A DNA stretch of 64,000 bases from Longispora fulva (lineage in GTDB: Bacteria > Actinomycetota > Actinomycetes > Mycobacteriales > Micromonosporaceae), in contig NZ_JADOUF010000001.1 in the NCBI RefSeq assembly GCF_015751905.1, positions 6,448,001-6,512,000 on the forward strand. The letters run 5' to 3'. The number at the start of each line of letters is the position of its first letter. The stretch's first letter is position 1. Below, piece after piece: positions 16,793-25,126 of the stretch. The notes beneath the pieces are model-generated. The model ran no database searches and had not been told where the DNA came from. It was given only the letters and a program-made list of their open reading frames with translations. Both the position numbers and the translations under genes were made by a program.

Positions 16793-17146
16793 ATGCCTGT
16801 CGAGATGAGCCGTGCCCGCTTCGAGGAACTGGTCGCCGACGCCCTCGACGAGGTCCCGGAGGAGCTGATGTCGTTGCTGGACAACGTGGTGGTGCTCGTC
16901 GAGGACAAGGCGCCGGCGAACGACCCGAACCTCCTCGGCCTGTACGAGGGCTACGCGCTCACCGAACGCGGCTGGGACTACTCCGGGGCGCTGCCGGACC
17001 GGATCACGATCTACCGGCTGCCGACGCTCGCCATCTGCGACACGGAGGAGGACGTCGTCGAGGAGGTGTCGGTGACCGTGGTGCACGAGATCGCGCATCA
17101 TTTCGGCATCGACGACGATCGGTTGCATGAACTCGGGTGGGATTAA
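16793..17146 (+). CDS. metallopeptidase family protein (minimal zincin, MMP type)
   Basis: The 117-residue protein ends with the zinc site HEIAHHFGIDDDRLHELGW (HExxHxxGxxD), the mark of the minimal zinc metallopeptidase family. Before it comes the conserved LLGLYEGYALTERG...ITIYRLP block. The catalytic Glu and both zinc His are present. No signal peptide is seen, so it is cytoplasmic. The physiological substrate of this family is not established. It lies four bases after pheA and may be translated from the same messenger. Confidence 0.85.
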   Translation: MPVEMSRARFEELVADALDEVPEELMSLLDNVVVLVEDKAPANDPNLLGLYEGYALTERGWDYSGALPDRITIYRLPTLAICDTEEDVVEEVSVTVVHEIAHHFGIDDDRLHELGWD

Positions 17147-17196
17147 CGGGCCGTTCGGCCGTTGTCATCGAGCCATCGCTCAGCGTCAATTGACGT

Positions 17197-17583
17197 ATGT
17201 GGCGGACGGGGCTCCTGTGCATCGCTGTCGGCGTCGGCGCCGAGGTGATCGGCCTCGCGCTGCCCTGGAACGAGGGCATGTCCCTGGCGACCGTGCTGAC
17301 CTGGCCGACCGTGGAGGCGTACCGGCTGCCGCTGGGGCTGGGCGGGGCGGTGGCCACGTTCGGGATCGCGCTCTGGGTGCTGGCCGGGCGCGGGGGCCTC
17401 GGGCGGCGGCGGACCCTGCTCGCAGCGATGGGAATAGTCCAGTTCTGTGGGCTTTTCTCGCTTTTGAACGTGAGTAACGCAGCCGGGGTCTGGGCCTTCG
17501 CCGCCGGGGCGGCCGGGGTGCTCCTCGGCGGGTTGATCGCATACCGCACGAACCCGAGTGCGGAGGAATTGGGCGGCCGGTAG
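17197..17583 (+). CDS. small four-helix membrane protein, unknown function
   Basis: The 128-residue protein has four hydrophobic segments: [56 protein letters not shown] and [20 protein letters not shown]. No family is recognised. The stop codon lies 12 bases before serS, and the stop triplet also forms part of the serS -10 hexamer. Codon use matches its neighbours. Confidence 0.62.
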   Translation: MWRTGLLCIAVGVGAEVIGLALPWNEGMSLATVLTWPTVEAYRLPLGLGGAVATFGIALWVLAGRGGLGRRRTLLAAMGIVQFCGLFSLLNVSNAAGVWAFAAGAAGVLLGGLIAYRTNPSAEELGGR

Positions 17584-17594
17584 CCTTGGTCACC

Positions 17595-18833
17595 ATGATT
17601 GACCTGCGCCTGCTGCGCGAGAACCCGGAGACCGTCCGAGCGAGCCAAAGAGCACGTGGCGAGTCGGAATCGGCCGTTGACGCCCTGCTCACCGCCGACG
17701 AGTCCCGCCGGCACGCCGTGGCCCACTTCGAGGGGCTGCGCGCCGAGCAGAAGGTGCTCGGCAAGCAGGTCGCGACGGCCAAGGGCGAGGAGAAGACGGC
17801 CCTGTTGGCCCGGACCAAGGAGTTGTCGGCGGAGGTCAAGGCCGCCGACGCCGCGGTCACCGAGGCCGAGGTGGCCCTGCGCGCCGCCCAGTTCGCCGTC
17901 CCGAACATCGTCGAGGGCGCCCCGCCCGGCGGCGAGGACGACTACATCGTGCTCCGCGAGGTCGGCGAGAAGCAGCCGCTCGGGCTCGACCACCTGGAGC
18001 TCGGCGAGAAGCTCGGCGCGATCGACATGGAGCGCGGCGCGAAGGTCTCGGGCTCGCGGTTCTACTTCCTCACCGGGCCCGGCGCGCTGCTCCAGCTCGC
18101 GCTGCTCCAGCTGGGCATGAACCAGGCCGTCGAGTACGGCTTCACGGCCATGATCACGCCTTCGCTGGTCAAGCCGGAGTCGATGGAGGGCACCGGGTTC
18201 CTCGGCGCGCACGCCAGCGAGATCTACCACCTGCCGGCCGACGACCTGTATCTGGTCGGGACGAGCGAGGTGGCCCTCGCCGGGTACCACCGGGACGAGA
18301 TCCTCGACGTGACGACGCCGAAGCGGTACGCCGGCTGGTCGTCGTGCTACCGCCGCGAGGCCGGCAGCTACGGCAAGGACACCCGGGGCATCATCCGGGT
18401 GCACCAGTTCGACAAGGTCGAGATGTTCTCCTACGTGGCCCTGGAGCAGGCCGCCGAGGAGCACCTGCGGCTGCTCGCCTGGGAGGAGGAGCTGCTCGGC
18501 AAGCTGGAGCTGTCCTACCGGGTGATCGACGTGGCGGCCGGTGACCTCGGGTCGAGCGCGGTGCGCAAGTTCGACTGCGAGGCGTGGGTGCCGTCGCAGC
18601 AGCAGTACCGCGAGGTGACCAGCACGTCGAACTGCACGACGTTCCAGGCCCGCCGGCTCAACATCCGGCACCGCGACGAGGAGGGCAAGACCCAGCCGGT
18701 CGCCACCCTCAACGGCACCCTGGCCACCACCAGGATGCTCGTGCCCCTGCTCGAACAGCACCAGCAGCCCGACGGCACGGTCCGGGTCCCCAAGGCGCTG
18801 CAGCCGTTCCTGGGCGGTCGGGAAACACTGTGA
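17595..18833 (+). CDS. serS: seryl-tRNA synthetase
   Basis: The 412-residue class II synthetase attaches serine to tRNA-Ser. The N-terminal coiled coil (residues about 35-100) is the tRNA-binding arm. Motif 2 appears as [21 protein letters not shown], and motif 3 as [16 protein letters not shown] near the end. [14 protein letters not shown] is the canonical start, which fixes ATG 17595. A TAGCCT hexamer 8 bases upstream suggests its own leaderless promoter. The last four bases overlap the start of the HAD gene. Confidence 0.96.
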   Translation: MIDLRLLRENPETVRASQRARGESESAVDALLTADESRRHAVAHFEGLRAEQKVLGKQVATAKGEEKTALLARTKELSAEVKAADAAVTEAEVALRAAQFAVPNIVEGAPPGGEDDYIVLREVGEKQPLGLDHLELGEKLGAIDMERGAKVSGSRFYFLTGPGALLQLALLQLGMNQAVEYGFTAMITPSLVKPESMEGTGFLGAHASEIYHLPADDLYLVGTSEVALAGYHRDEILDVTTPKRYAGWSSCYRREAGSYGKDTRGIIRVHQFDKVEMFSYVALEQAAEEHLRLLAWEEELLGKLELSYRVIDVAAGDLGSSAVRKFDCEAWVPSQQQYREVTSTSNCTTFQARRLNIRHRDEEGKTQPVATLNGTLATTRMLVPLLEQHQQPDGTVRVPKALQPFLGGRETL

Positions 18834-19750
18834 GCACGCCAGGGCACGACGACCGGAGGCCGGGGGCGCCGAGGATCGGAGTGCCCCGGGCTGCCGAGGA
18901 CGACGACCGGAGGCCGGGCGCCGCGCCCCGGCTGGTCGTGCTCGACCTGGACGGCACCGTCGTGCCGTACTCGGGGAAGTTCCTCGAGCCCAGTCCCCGG
19001 GTCCGCAAGGCGATCGCCCGCGCGATCGAGGCCGGCGCGACGGTGACCGTCGCGACCGGCCGGGCGGTGTGGACCACGCTGCCCACGGTCCGGATGCTCG
19101 GCCTGTCAGGGATCGAGCTGGTCTGCTCCGACGGGGCGGTCGGCTACGACCTCGACACCGACCAGGTGATCTTCCGGGTGCTCATCGACGCGAAGCCGGC
19201 GGTCGACGCGCTGGCGGCGATCGCGCCGGACGCCGGGTTCGCCGTCGAACACGAGACGGACGGGTACCTGTACACGGCGGAGTTCCCGTTGGAGCACTCC
19301 ATCGGCTACCTGCGCGAGGTGTCCCGCGACGAGCTGGTCGCGCAGCCGACGGCTCGGCTGATCTGCCGGGTCGCCGGTGACCTGCACACCGAGAACACCA
19401 CGCTGGAGGACCTGCGGGCCCGCCGGCGCGAGGCGGAGGTGCTGCTCGACCGTGCCGGACTGTCGTCCGCCGAGTACCACGTCGAGCTCGGCTACTCCGG
19501 CTGGATGGACATCACCCGGGCCGGCGTGAACAAGGGCAGCGGCGTGGCCCGGCTCGCCGCCAACCTCGGCATCACGGCCGAGGAGACCCTGGTGATCGGG
19601 GACGCCGGCAACGACCTGGCGATGTTCGCCTGGGCCGGGCACTCGGTCGCGATGGGCCAGGCCGCCGACCCGATCAAGGCCGCAGCCGACGAGGTCACCG
19701 CCACGGTCGAGGAGGACGGCGTCGCGCTGATCCTAGAGAAGCTTTTCTAG
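18830..19750 (+). CDS. HAD superfamily hydrolase (Cof type)
   Basis: The 306-residue phosphatase has HAD motif [11 protein letters not shown], motif II TVATGR, motif III Lys in [10 protein letters not shown], and motif [12 protein letters not shown], with the large Cof-type cap between II and III. It hydrolyses phosphate esters such as sugar phosphates. GTG 18830 overlaps the serS stop. The first 40 residues are an Arg/Pro/Asp-rich extension built from a duplicated DDRRPGA unit. Its last 18 bases are shared with the convergent HAD gene. Confidence 0.87.
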   Translation: MSTPGHDDRRPGAPRIGVPRAAEDDDRRPGAAPRLVVLDLDGTVVPYSGKFLEPSPRVRKAIARAIEAGATVTVATGRAVWTTLPTVRMLGLSGIELVCSDGAVGYDLDTDQVIFRVLIDAKPAVDALAAIAPDAGFAVEHETDGYLYTAEFPLEHSIGYLREVSRDELVAQPTARLICRVAGDLHTENTTLEDLRARRREAEVLLDRAGLSSAEYHVELGYSGWMDITRAGVNKGSGVARLAANLGITAEETLVIGDAGNDLAMFAWAGHSVAMGQAADPIKAAADEVTATVEEDGVALILEKLF

Positions 19751-20527
19751 GTACGCGGCCACGCCGTCCTCGTCATTGCTCAGCGTCACCTCGTCCGCGA
19801 GCGCGAGCACCTCGCGGTGCGCGTTGGCCACCGCGACCCGCCGGCCGGCCCAGCCCAGCATGGGCACGTCGTTCGGCGCGTCCCCGAAGACCAGCACGTC
19901 CGCCGGGTCGATGCCGAGCGTGCTGGTGATCACGGCGAGCCCGGTGGCCTTCGTGACGCCGGGCGGGGTCAGCTCCAGGTAGCCGGTGCCGGCCTCGGTC
20001 ACCTCGCACAGCGACGGCGGCACCACGGACCGGGCCACGGCCAGCAACTCGTCGGGCGAAAGCGCCGGGGCCCGGACGAACACCTTCAACACCGGCCCGG
20101 ACAGCGCCTCGGCCCGGGGCATCGGCCGCCACGAGGTGTCGGTGAACGGCCAGCTCGGCCCCGGGTCCCCCCACAGCGGACCCTCCGGGGAGATGTCGGC
20201 CTCCACAGTGACGTGCACCGGGCCGACCTCGGTCTCGATCAGGTCGACGGCCTTGGCGAAGACCGTCCCGTCGAGGGAGGTCTCCCGCAGCCAGCGGTCG
20301 GTGGCGTTGTCCAGCACGTACCCGCCCTGGGCCAGGGCGAGGTAGCTGGCGGCCGGGATGTCCTGCCGGCACAGCTCGATGAGTCGCGGGCCCCGTCCGG
20401 TGACCCCGACGAGGGGGATGCCGGCGGCTCGCACCCGGTCGAGAACCCTGCGGGTGCGCAGGCTGACCGTGCCATCGGTCCGAACGAGGGTCCCGTCGAG
20501 GTCCGTTGCGATGAGCAGTGGCGTCAT
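19733..20527 (-). CDS. HAD superfamily hydrolase (Cof type)
   Basis: The 264-residue protein has motif I IATDLDGTLV, motif II GVTGRG, motif III with Lys in TKATGLAVITS, and motif IV GDAPNDVPML. It is paralogous to the facing gene and, like it, ends in EDGVA..LEKL(F/L). The two genes converge with an 18-base coding overlap that is nearly palindromic. The ATG at 20527 is preceded on its strand by TAACGT at 6 bases, the leaderless pattern. The substrate is unknown. Confidence 0.87.
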   Translation of the reverse strand: MTPLLIATDLDGTLVRTDGTVSLRTRRVLDRVRAAGIPLVGVTGRGPRLIELCRQDIPAASYLALAQGGYVLDNATDRWLRETSLDGTVFAKAVDLIETEVGPVHVTVEADISPEGPLWGDPGPSWPFTDTSWRPMPRAEALSGPVLKVFVRAPALSPDELLAVARSVVPPSLCEVTEAGTGYLELTPPGVTKATGLAVITSTLGIDPADVLVFGDAPNDVPMLGWAGRRVAVANAHREVLALADEVTLSNDEDGVAAYLEKLL

Positions 20528-20636
20528 TTTCCGACGTTAGCTCAATCCGTCACCGTACGTAGTGACCTGTCCTGGTGAATTTTGGCGGTCGGGTCGGTGG
20601 TCCCCGGTGGTCCGGACGCTGAGGCAGGATAGGTAC

Positions 20637-21131
20637 ATGACAGAGCAGCCGCGTGAGCAGCAGATCATCCTTGTCGGGAGCGATGACGACAACGACCCGT
20701 CGCGTCTGGTCGAGCAGCCGGCCAAGGTCATGCGGATCGGCAGCATGATCAAACAGCTTCTCGAAGAGGTCCGGGTCGCCCCCCTGGACGAGGCGGGACG
20801 CCGTCGCCTGAAGGAGATCCACCACCGTTCCATCCTCGAGCTCGAGGACGGGCTGGCCCCGGAGTTGCGCGACGAGCTGGAGCGGCTGACCCTGCCGTTC
20901 ACCGACGACGACGTGCCGTCGGAGGCGGAGCTGCGCATCGCCCAGGCCCAGCTCGTGGGGTGGCTGGAGGGGTTGTTCCACGGGATCCAGGCGGCGTTGA
21001 TGGCGCAGCAGATGGCGGCGCGGATGCAGCTGGAGCAGATCCGGCGGGGGCCGGCCGCGTTGCCGGCAGGGCCGGGTGGGGCCGGGCCGCAGGACGGGCC
21101 GGGGCAGAGCCGCACGGGACAGTATCTGTAG
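20637..21131 (+). CDS. bpa: bacterial proteasome activator
   Basis: The 164-residue protein matches Bpa/PafE: a disordered start, a helical core (KVMRIGSMIKQLLEEVRVAPLDE...AQAQLVGWLEGLFHGIQAALMAQQMAAR), a Gly/Pro-rich linker, and the terminal GQYL. That C-terminus docks into the alpha ring of the 20S proteasome and opens its gate without ATP. The core forms a dodecameric ring in characterised homologues. Start ATG 20637 gives the usual MTEQ opening. No proteasome genes are in the window. Confidence 0.92.
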   Translation: MTEQPREQQIILVGSDDDNDPSRLVEQPAKVMRIGSMIKQLLEEVRVAPLDEAGRRRLKEIHHRSILELEDGLAPELRDELERLTLPFTDDDVPSEAELRIAQAQLVGWLEGLFHGIQAALMAQQMAARMQLEQIRRGPAALPAGPGGAGPQDGPGQSRTGQYL

Positions 21132-21186
21132 GGCCGTGGGGTCGGGTGCCGTCGCCGGCTGAGCTGGCCGCGGCACCCGGCGGACA

Positions 21187-21205
21187 GGCGCCAGCGCCTG
21201 GCGCC
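21187..21205. terminator. GC-rich hairpin between convergent genes
   Basis: GGCGCCAG (21187-21194) pairs with CTGGCGCC (21198-21205) over a 3-base loop. It lies between the convergent proteasome activator and crotonase genes. It lacks a T tract, as is common for actinobacterial terminators. Confidence 0.4.
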
Positions 21206-21297
21206 GGACCGCAGCGCACCCGCACCCGGCAGGCCGGCCCGGGCGGCCGCTGGAACCGGGAGCGGGTGTCGCCGTAATCAAAAAATGATCTTGGGTT

Positions 21298-22092
21298 TCA
21301 GCGGTAGGGGTCGAAGTCCGGCAGGCGCTTCTCCGCGAACGCCGCCGCGCCCTCGGCGGCCTCGTCCGTGTGGCTGAACAACTCCAGGCCGTCGAAGGCC
21401 AGGTGGGACAGGCCGGCCAGGTGGTCGGAGTCGGCGTTGAAGGAGTGCTTGAGGAACCGCAGCGCGGTGGGCGAGTAGCTGGCGATCTGGCGGCCCCAGG
21501 CCATCGCGGCATCGGCCAGCTCGTCGCCCGGCACGATCTTGTTGACGAGTCCCCAGCTCAGGGCCGTGTCCGCGTCGATGAGTTCCAGGAGGAACCACAG
21601 CTGCCGGGCGCGCTTCTCGCCGACGACCCGGGCGAGGTACGCCGACCCGAAGCCCGCGTCGAACGACCCCACCCGGGGCCCGGACTGGCCGAACCTGGCG
21701 TGGTTCGCCGCGATGGTCAGGTCGCACAGCACGTGCAGGACGTGCCCGCCGCCGACCGCGACCCCGTTCACGGCGGCGATCACCGGCTTGGGGATGTCGC
21801 GGATCATCCGGTGCAGCCGCTCGATCTCGAACGTGCCCCACTCGGTCGGCCCGTAGCTGCCCGTCTCGGCGCGTTCCTTGACGTCGCCGCCCGCGCAGAA
21901 GGCCCGCTCGCCCGCGCCGGTCAGGATCACGACGGCCACGTCCCGGGCGGCCCACGCCGTCTTGAACGCGTGGATCAGCTCGTCGACGGTCCGGCCCCGG
22001 AACGAGTTCATCCGGTCCGGCCGGTCGATCGTGATGGTCGCGACCCGGTCGGCGACCGCGTAGCGGATATCGGTGTACTCAACGGTCGTCAC
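21298..22092 (-). CDS. enoyl-CoA hydratase/isomerase, MenB/BadI type
   Basis: The 264-residue crotonase has oxyanion-hole blocks GERAFCAGGD and NGVAVGGGHVLHVLCDL. The region GPRVGSFDAGFGSAYLARVVGEKRAR and the tail SPTALRFLKHSFNAD...DEAAEGAAAFAEKRLPDF match dihydroxynaphthoyl-CoA synthase (MenB) and 2-ketocyclohexanecarboxyl-CoA hydrolase (BadI) rather than ordinary enoyl-CoA hydratase. The N-terminal RPDRMNSFRGRTVDELI looks closest to BadI. Which reaction it performs, in menaquinone synthesis or ring cleavage, cannot be decided here. Start GTG 22092; a leaderless -10 (TATCGT) lies 6 bases upstream. Confidence 0.8.
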   Translation of the reverse strand: MTTVEYTDIRYAVADRVATITIDRPDRMNSFRGRTVDELIHAFKTAWAARDVAVVILTGAGERAFCAGGDVKERAETGSYGPTEWGTFEIERLHRMIRDIPKPVIAAVNGVAVGGGHVLHVLCDLTIAANHARFGQSGPRVGSFDAGFGSAYLARVVGEKRARQLWFLLELIDADTALSWGLVNKIVPGDELADAAMAWGRQIASYSPTALRFLKHSFNADSDHLAGLSHLAFDGLELFSHTDEAAEGAAAFAEKRLPDFDPYR

Positions 22093-22098
22093 GCGGAC

Positions 22099-22108
22099 AC
22101 GATAACCT
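22099..22108. promoter_or_regulatory. overlapping divergent leaderless -10 elements
   Basis: On the plus strand, TAACCT (22103-22108) is 6 bases from GTG 22115. On the minus strand, TATCGT (complement of 22099-22104) is 6 bases from GTG 22092. The two hexamers share two base pairs inside a 22-base gap, so two polymerases could not occupy both sites together. Confidence 0.5.
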
Positions 22109-22114
22109 CTGCCC

Positions 22115-22807
22115 GTGGATCCTCGAGAGGTGTTGACCCGCCCCGCGCCGGCCCCCGACTTCACCGAGCCGTACGGCGACCACCCTGACCAGGTGTTCGA
22201 CGTCCGGGGCACGGGCCCGTTGGTCGTGTTCGTGCACGGCGGCTTCTGGCGCGCGGAGTACGACCGCGCGCATGTCGGCCCGCTGTCCTGTGGCCTGGCG
22301 GCCGAGGGGTACCGGGTGGCGACGATCGAGTTCCGCCGCACCGGTCAGCCCGGCGGCGGCTGGCCCGGCACGTTCGACGACGTCACGCTCGCCCTCGCCG
22401 AGGTGCCCCGGATCCTCGGCCAGGAGATCGCCCTGGTCTCCGGGCACTCGGCCGGTGGCCATCTGGCGCTGTGGGCCGCCGCGGACGGCCCGGTGCTGGC
22501 TCTCGCGCCGGTGACCGGCCTGGCCGGTGCGCACGAGCTGGACGACCGGGCGGCGCATCTGCTGCTGGGTGGGGGGCCCGGGGAGGTGCCCGAGCGGTAT
22601 GTCGCGGCCGAGCCGAGCCGGGTGGGGACGCTGATCCACGGCACCGAGGACGCGCAGGTGCCGGTGGAGTTGTCCCGGGCGTACGCGGCCCGGACCGGGT
22701 CGCGCCTGGTCGAGCTTCCCGGCATCGAACACTTCGGCCTGATCGACCCGCTGTCGGCGGCCTGGCCGACGGTGCTCGCGGAGGCCCGCGCGGCGATCGG
22801 GTCCTGA
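22115..22807 (+). CDS. alpha/beta hydrolase (esterase, kynurenine-formamidase-like)
   Basis: The 230-residue hydrolase has the oxyanion motif VFVHGGFWR, the nucleophile elbow GHSAGGHLAL, an acid in HGTEDAQVP, and the catalytic His in GIEHFGLIDP. The early HGGFW and short cap are reminiscent of kynurenine formamidases and related carboxylesterases. No signal peptide is present. It is transcribed divergently from the crotonase through overlapping promoters, so the two may be regulated together. The substrate is unknown. Confidence 0.82.
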   Translation: MDPREVLTRPAPAPDFTEPYGDHPDQVFDVRGTGPLVVFVHGGFWRAEYDRAHVGPLSCGLAAEGYRVATIEFRRTGQPGGGWPGTFDDVTLALAEVPRILGQEIALVSGHSAGGHLALWAAADGPVLALAPVTGLAGAHELDDRAAHLLLGGGPGEVPERYVAAEPSRVGTLIHGTEDAQVPVELSRAYAARTGSRLVELPGIEHFGLIDPLSAAWPTVLAEARAAIGS

Positions 22808-22968
22808 CCGGCGCCCTGGCCAGGGGTGAACAGATCAACTTCACGAACGTCATCTGACTACGCCGCGTCTCCGCCTCGGCGACGTCGGCACCGCTGCGAG
22901 GAACTCCCCGAAGCCCCGGATATGTTGGGTTCTTGACGGCCGCAACGAAAGCGTGACACGCTTCGGGC

Positions 22969-25125
22969 GTGGCTGGACTGTCGATGTTGTGGTCGGCGCG
23001 CTCCATCGCGGTCGTCGGGGCCTCGGGCCGCGCCGGTTCGCTGGGGCGGCTCCCGGTGGAGTACCTCCTAAGATACGGATATTCCGGTCAGATTCTGCCG
23101 ATCAACCCGACGGCAACAGAGATCTGCGGCCTCCGCGCCTACCCGAGCCTCGCCGCCGCCGGACCCGTGGACCTCGCCCTGATCATGGTCGGGGCGGACA
23201 AGGCCGTCGCGGCTGTCGCGGAGTGCGCGGCGCACGGCGTGCCCGTCGCTATCCTCGGCGCGTCCGGGTTCGCCGAGGCTGGCGCGCCGGAGTTGCAGGA
23301 GCAGCTGCTGGCGGCGCGGGGCGGCACTCGGATCCTCGGCCCGAACTGCATCGGCGCCGCGACCCTCGCCACCGGCCTGGTCGCGAGCTTCAGCCCCTGG
23401 TTCGCCGGAGCCGCGACCACCCTGCGGGCCGACACCAACCCGCTCGCCGGGTCTGAGGTCGTGCCAGGTCGGGCCATCGTGCAGGGGCGGCACACCAACA
23501 TCCGGAGCCGGACCGCAGTCGCCCTCGTCAGCCAGAGCGGCGCGCTCGGTTTCGGTGCCGCGAGCCTCGCCGTCGACAGGGGTCTTCCCCTCGGCTGGGT
23601 CGTCACGACAGGCAACGAGGCCGACGTCACCGCTCTGGAAGTCCTCACGGAGCTCGCGGCCGAGCCCGACTGTGTCGGCCTGCTCGGCTATGTCGAGTCT
23701 CTCCGCGACGGTTCGGCGCTGCGTCGGCTCGCGTCCAGGGGGAAGCCGGTGGCACTTCTGGTCGCGGGCCGTTCCGCCGCCGGCCGTCGGGCGGCCGCCT
23801 CGCACACCGGGGCGCTGGCCGGAGACGACAGGGTGGTGGACGCGGCGCTCCGGCAGCTCGGGATCACCCGGGTGGCCGATCTGGATGACCTGCTGGACGC
23901 GGGCGAGGCGTTCGCGGCTTCAGCGCGTCGGACGAGGTCGCGCCCACGTTCCGGCAGGTCCCGGGTCGCCGACTACGCGGAGCCGCGCTCTGCCGGAGTC
24001 GTCGACACCGAGGAGCCTCCCCGGGTCGGGCCGGTCCGGGTGGCTGTCGTGACCACGTCGGGTGGGTCCGGGATTCTCGCGGCCGATGCCGTGGAGGCCG
24101 CCGGGCTCGTGCTCGCCGAGCTCGCCGGGGACACCCGGGAGGCGCTGGCGGAGATCGTGCCGGTGTTCGGGAGTACCGAGAATCCGATCGACGTGACCGC
24201 GAGCGTGATGCGGGACCGGACCCTGGTGGAGCGGTGCCTGAGCGCTGTGGACCGCGATCCGGGCGTGGACGCGGTCGTGCTGTGTTTCTGCGTCCTGACC
24301 GGCGACGACGTCACCGGGATCGTGGACGCGCTCCGTCAGGTCACGAAGCCGGTGGTCGTGGCCCGGACGGGGGCCGAGCATCTGGCTCCGGCGGCGACGG
24401 CGATGCTGCGGGCGCTCGGCGTGGCGTCGTTCCCGACCCCGGCGCGCGCGGTTCGGGCCCTGGCCGCGACCCTGCGGCAAGCCGCGTCCACGACCATCGA
24501 CGCCGACACCGCCCCCGAAGCCGACGGCGGCACCGAGCCGATCACCGACGAATGGCGGCTCAAGGAGGCGTTGCGCGCCGCGGGCGTCCCCGTCCCGCGT
24601 GGCCGGTTCCTCGACAGCCCCGCCGACTTCGACTTCGAGCGCGCCGTCCTCAAGGCCGTCGCCCCCGGCCTGGTGCACAAGACCGAGGCGGGCGGCGTGA
24701 TCCTGAACGTCACGAAGGAGAACGTGGCCGAGGCGTTCCGGAAGATCGCGACGATCGGTCGGGTGTGGGCCGAGGAGCAGGTCGGCGGAGGGGTGGAGGT
24801 CCTGGTCGGGATCTCGCCGAGCCCGCTCGGCCGGGTGCTGACGATCGGGGCCGGCGGCACGCTCGCCGAGCTGCTCGACGACGTGGCGATCCGCCTGCTG
24901 CCGGCCGATCCGGCGACCATGCTGGAAGAGCTGAAGATCGCAAGACTGCTCGACGGGTACCGGGGGAAGCCGGCCCTGGACACCTCGGCGCTGCTCGACG
25001 TCGTGGCCGGGCTCGTGGCGCTCACCGCGCGCTGGCCGGCCGACATCGCGGTGGAGCTCAATCCGGTACTCGTCAGGGAGCGCGGTGCCGTCGTCCTCGA
25101 CGCCGCGGCCGTCAGGGAGGTCTGA
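22969..25125 (+). CDS. acetate--CoA ligase family protein (ADP-forming acyl-CoA synthetase)
   Basis: The 718-residue protein has the fused subunits of NDP-forming acyl-CoA synthetases: a CoA-binding Rossmann domain (SIAVVGASGRAGSLGRL), a succinyl-CoA-ligase-like region (VALVSQSGALGFGAASL, AASHTGALAGDD), and a C-terminal ATP-grasp domain (AVLKAVAPGLVHKTEAGGVILNV). It interconverts acyl-CoA and acid with ADP/ATP. Two insertions stand out: about 35 residues before VALVSQSG and an Arg-rich stretch (SARRTRSRPRSGRSRV) before the third domain. It is the first gene of a three-gene unit with the ligase and mutase. Acyl specificity is unknown. Confidence 0.85.
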   Translation: MAGLSMLWSARSIAVVGASGRAGSLGRLPVEYLLRYGYSGQILPINPTATEICGLRAYPSLAAAGPVDLALIMVGADKAVAAVAECAAHGVPVAILGASGFAEAGAPELQEQLLAARGGTRILGPNCIGAATLATGLVASFSPWFAGAATTLRADTNPLAGSEVVPGRAIVQGRHTNIRSRTAVALVSQSGALGFGAASLAVDRGLPLGWVVTTGNEADVTALEVLTELAAEPDCVGLLGYVESLRDGSALRRLASRGKPVALLVAGRSAAGRRAAASHTGALAGDDRVVDAALRQLGITRVADLDDLLDAGEAFAASARRTRSRPRSGRSRVADYAEPRSAGVVDTEEPPRVGPVRVAVVTTSGGSGILAADAVEAAGLVLAELAGDTREALAEIVPVFGSTENPIDVTASVMRDRTLVERCLSAVDRDPGVDAVVLCFCVLTGDDVTGIVDALRQVTKPVVVARTGAEHLAPAATAMLRALGVASFPTPARAVRALAATLRQAASTTIDADTAPEADGGTEPITDEWRLKEALRAAGVPVPRGRFLDSPADFDFERAVLKAVAPGLVHKTEAGGVILNVTKENVAEAFRKIATIGRVWAEEQVGGGVEVLVGISPSPLGRVLTIGAGGTLAELLDDVAIRLLPADPATMLEELKIARLLDGYRGKPALDTSALLDVVAGLVALTARWPADIAVELNPVLVRERGAVVLDAAAVREV

Positions 25126-25126
25126 A

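Noticed and set aside
17004-18761. 585-codon minus-strand frame opposite serS
   Set aside because: The plus strand carries seryl-tRNA synthetase with all class II motifs, so the antisense frame is a shadow.
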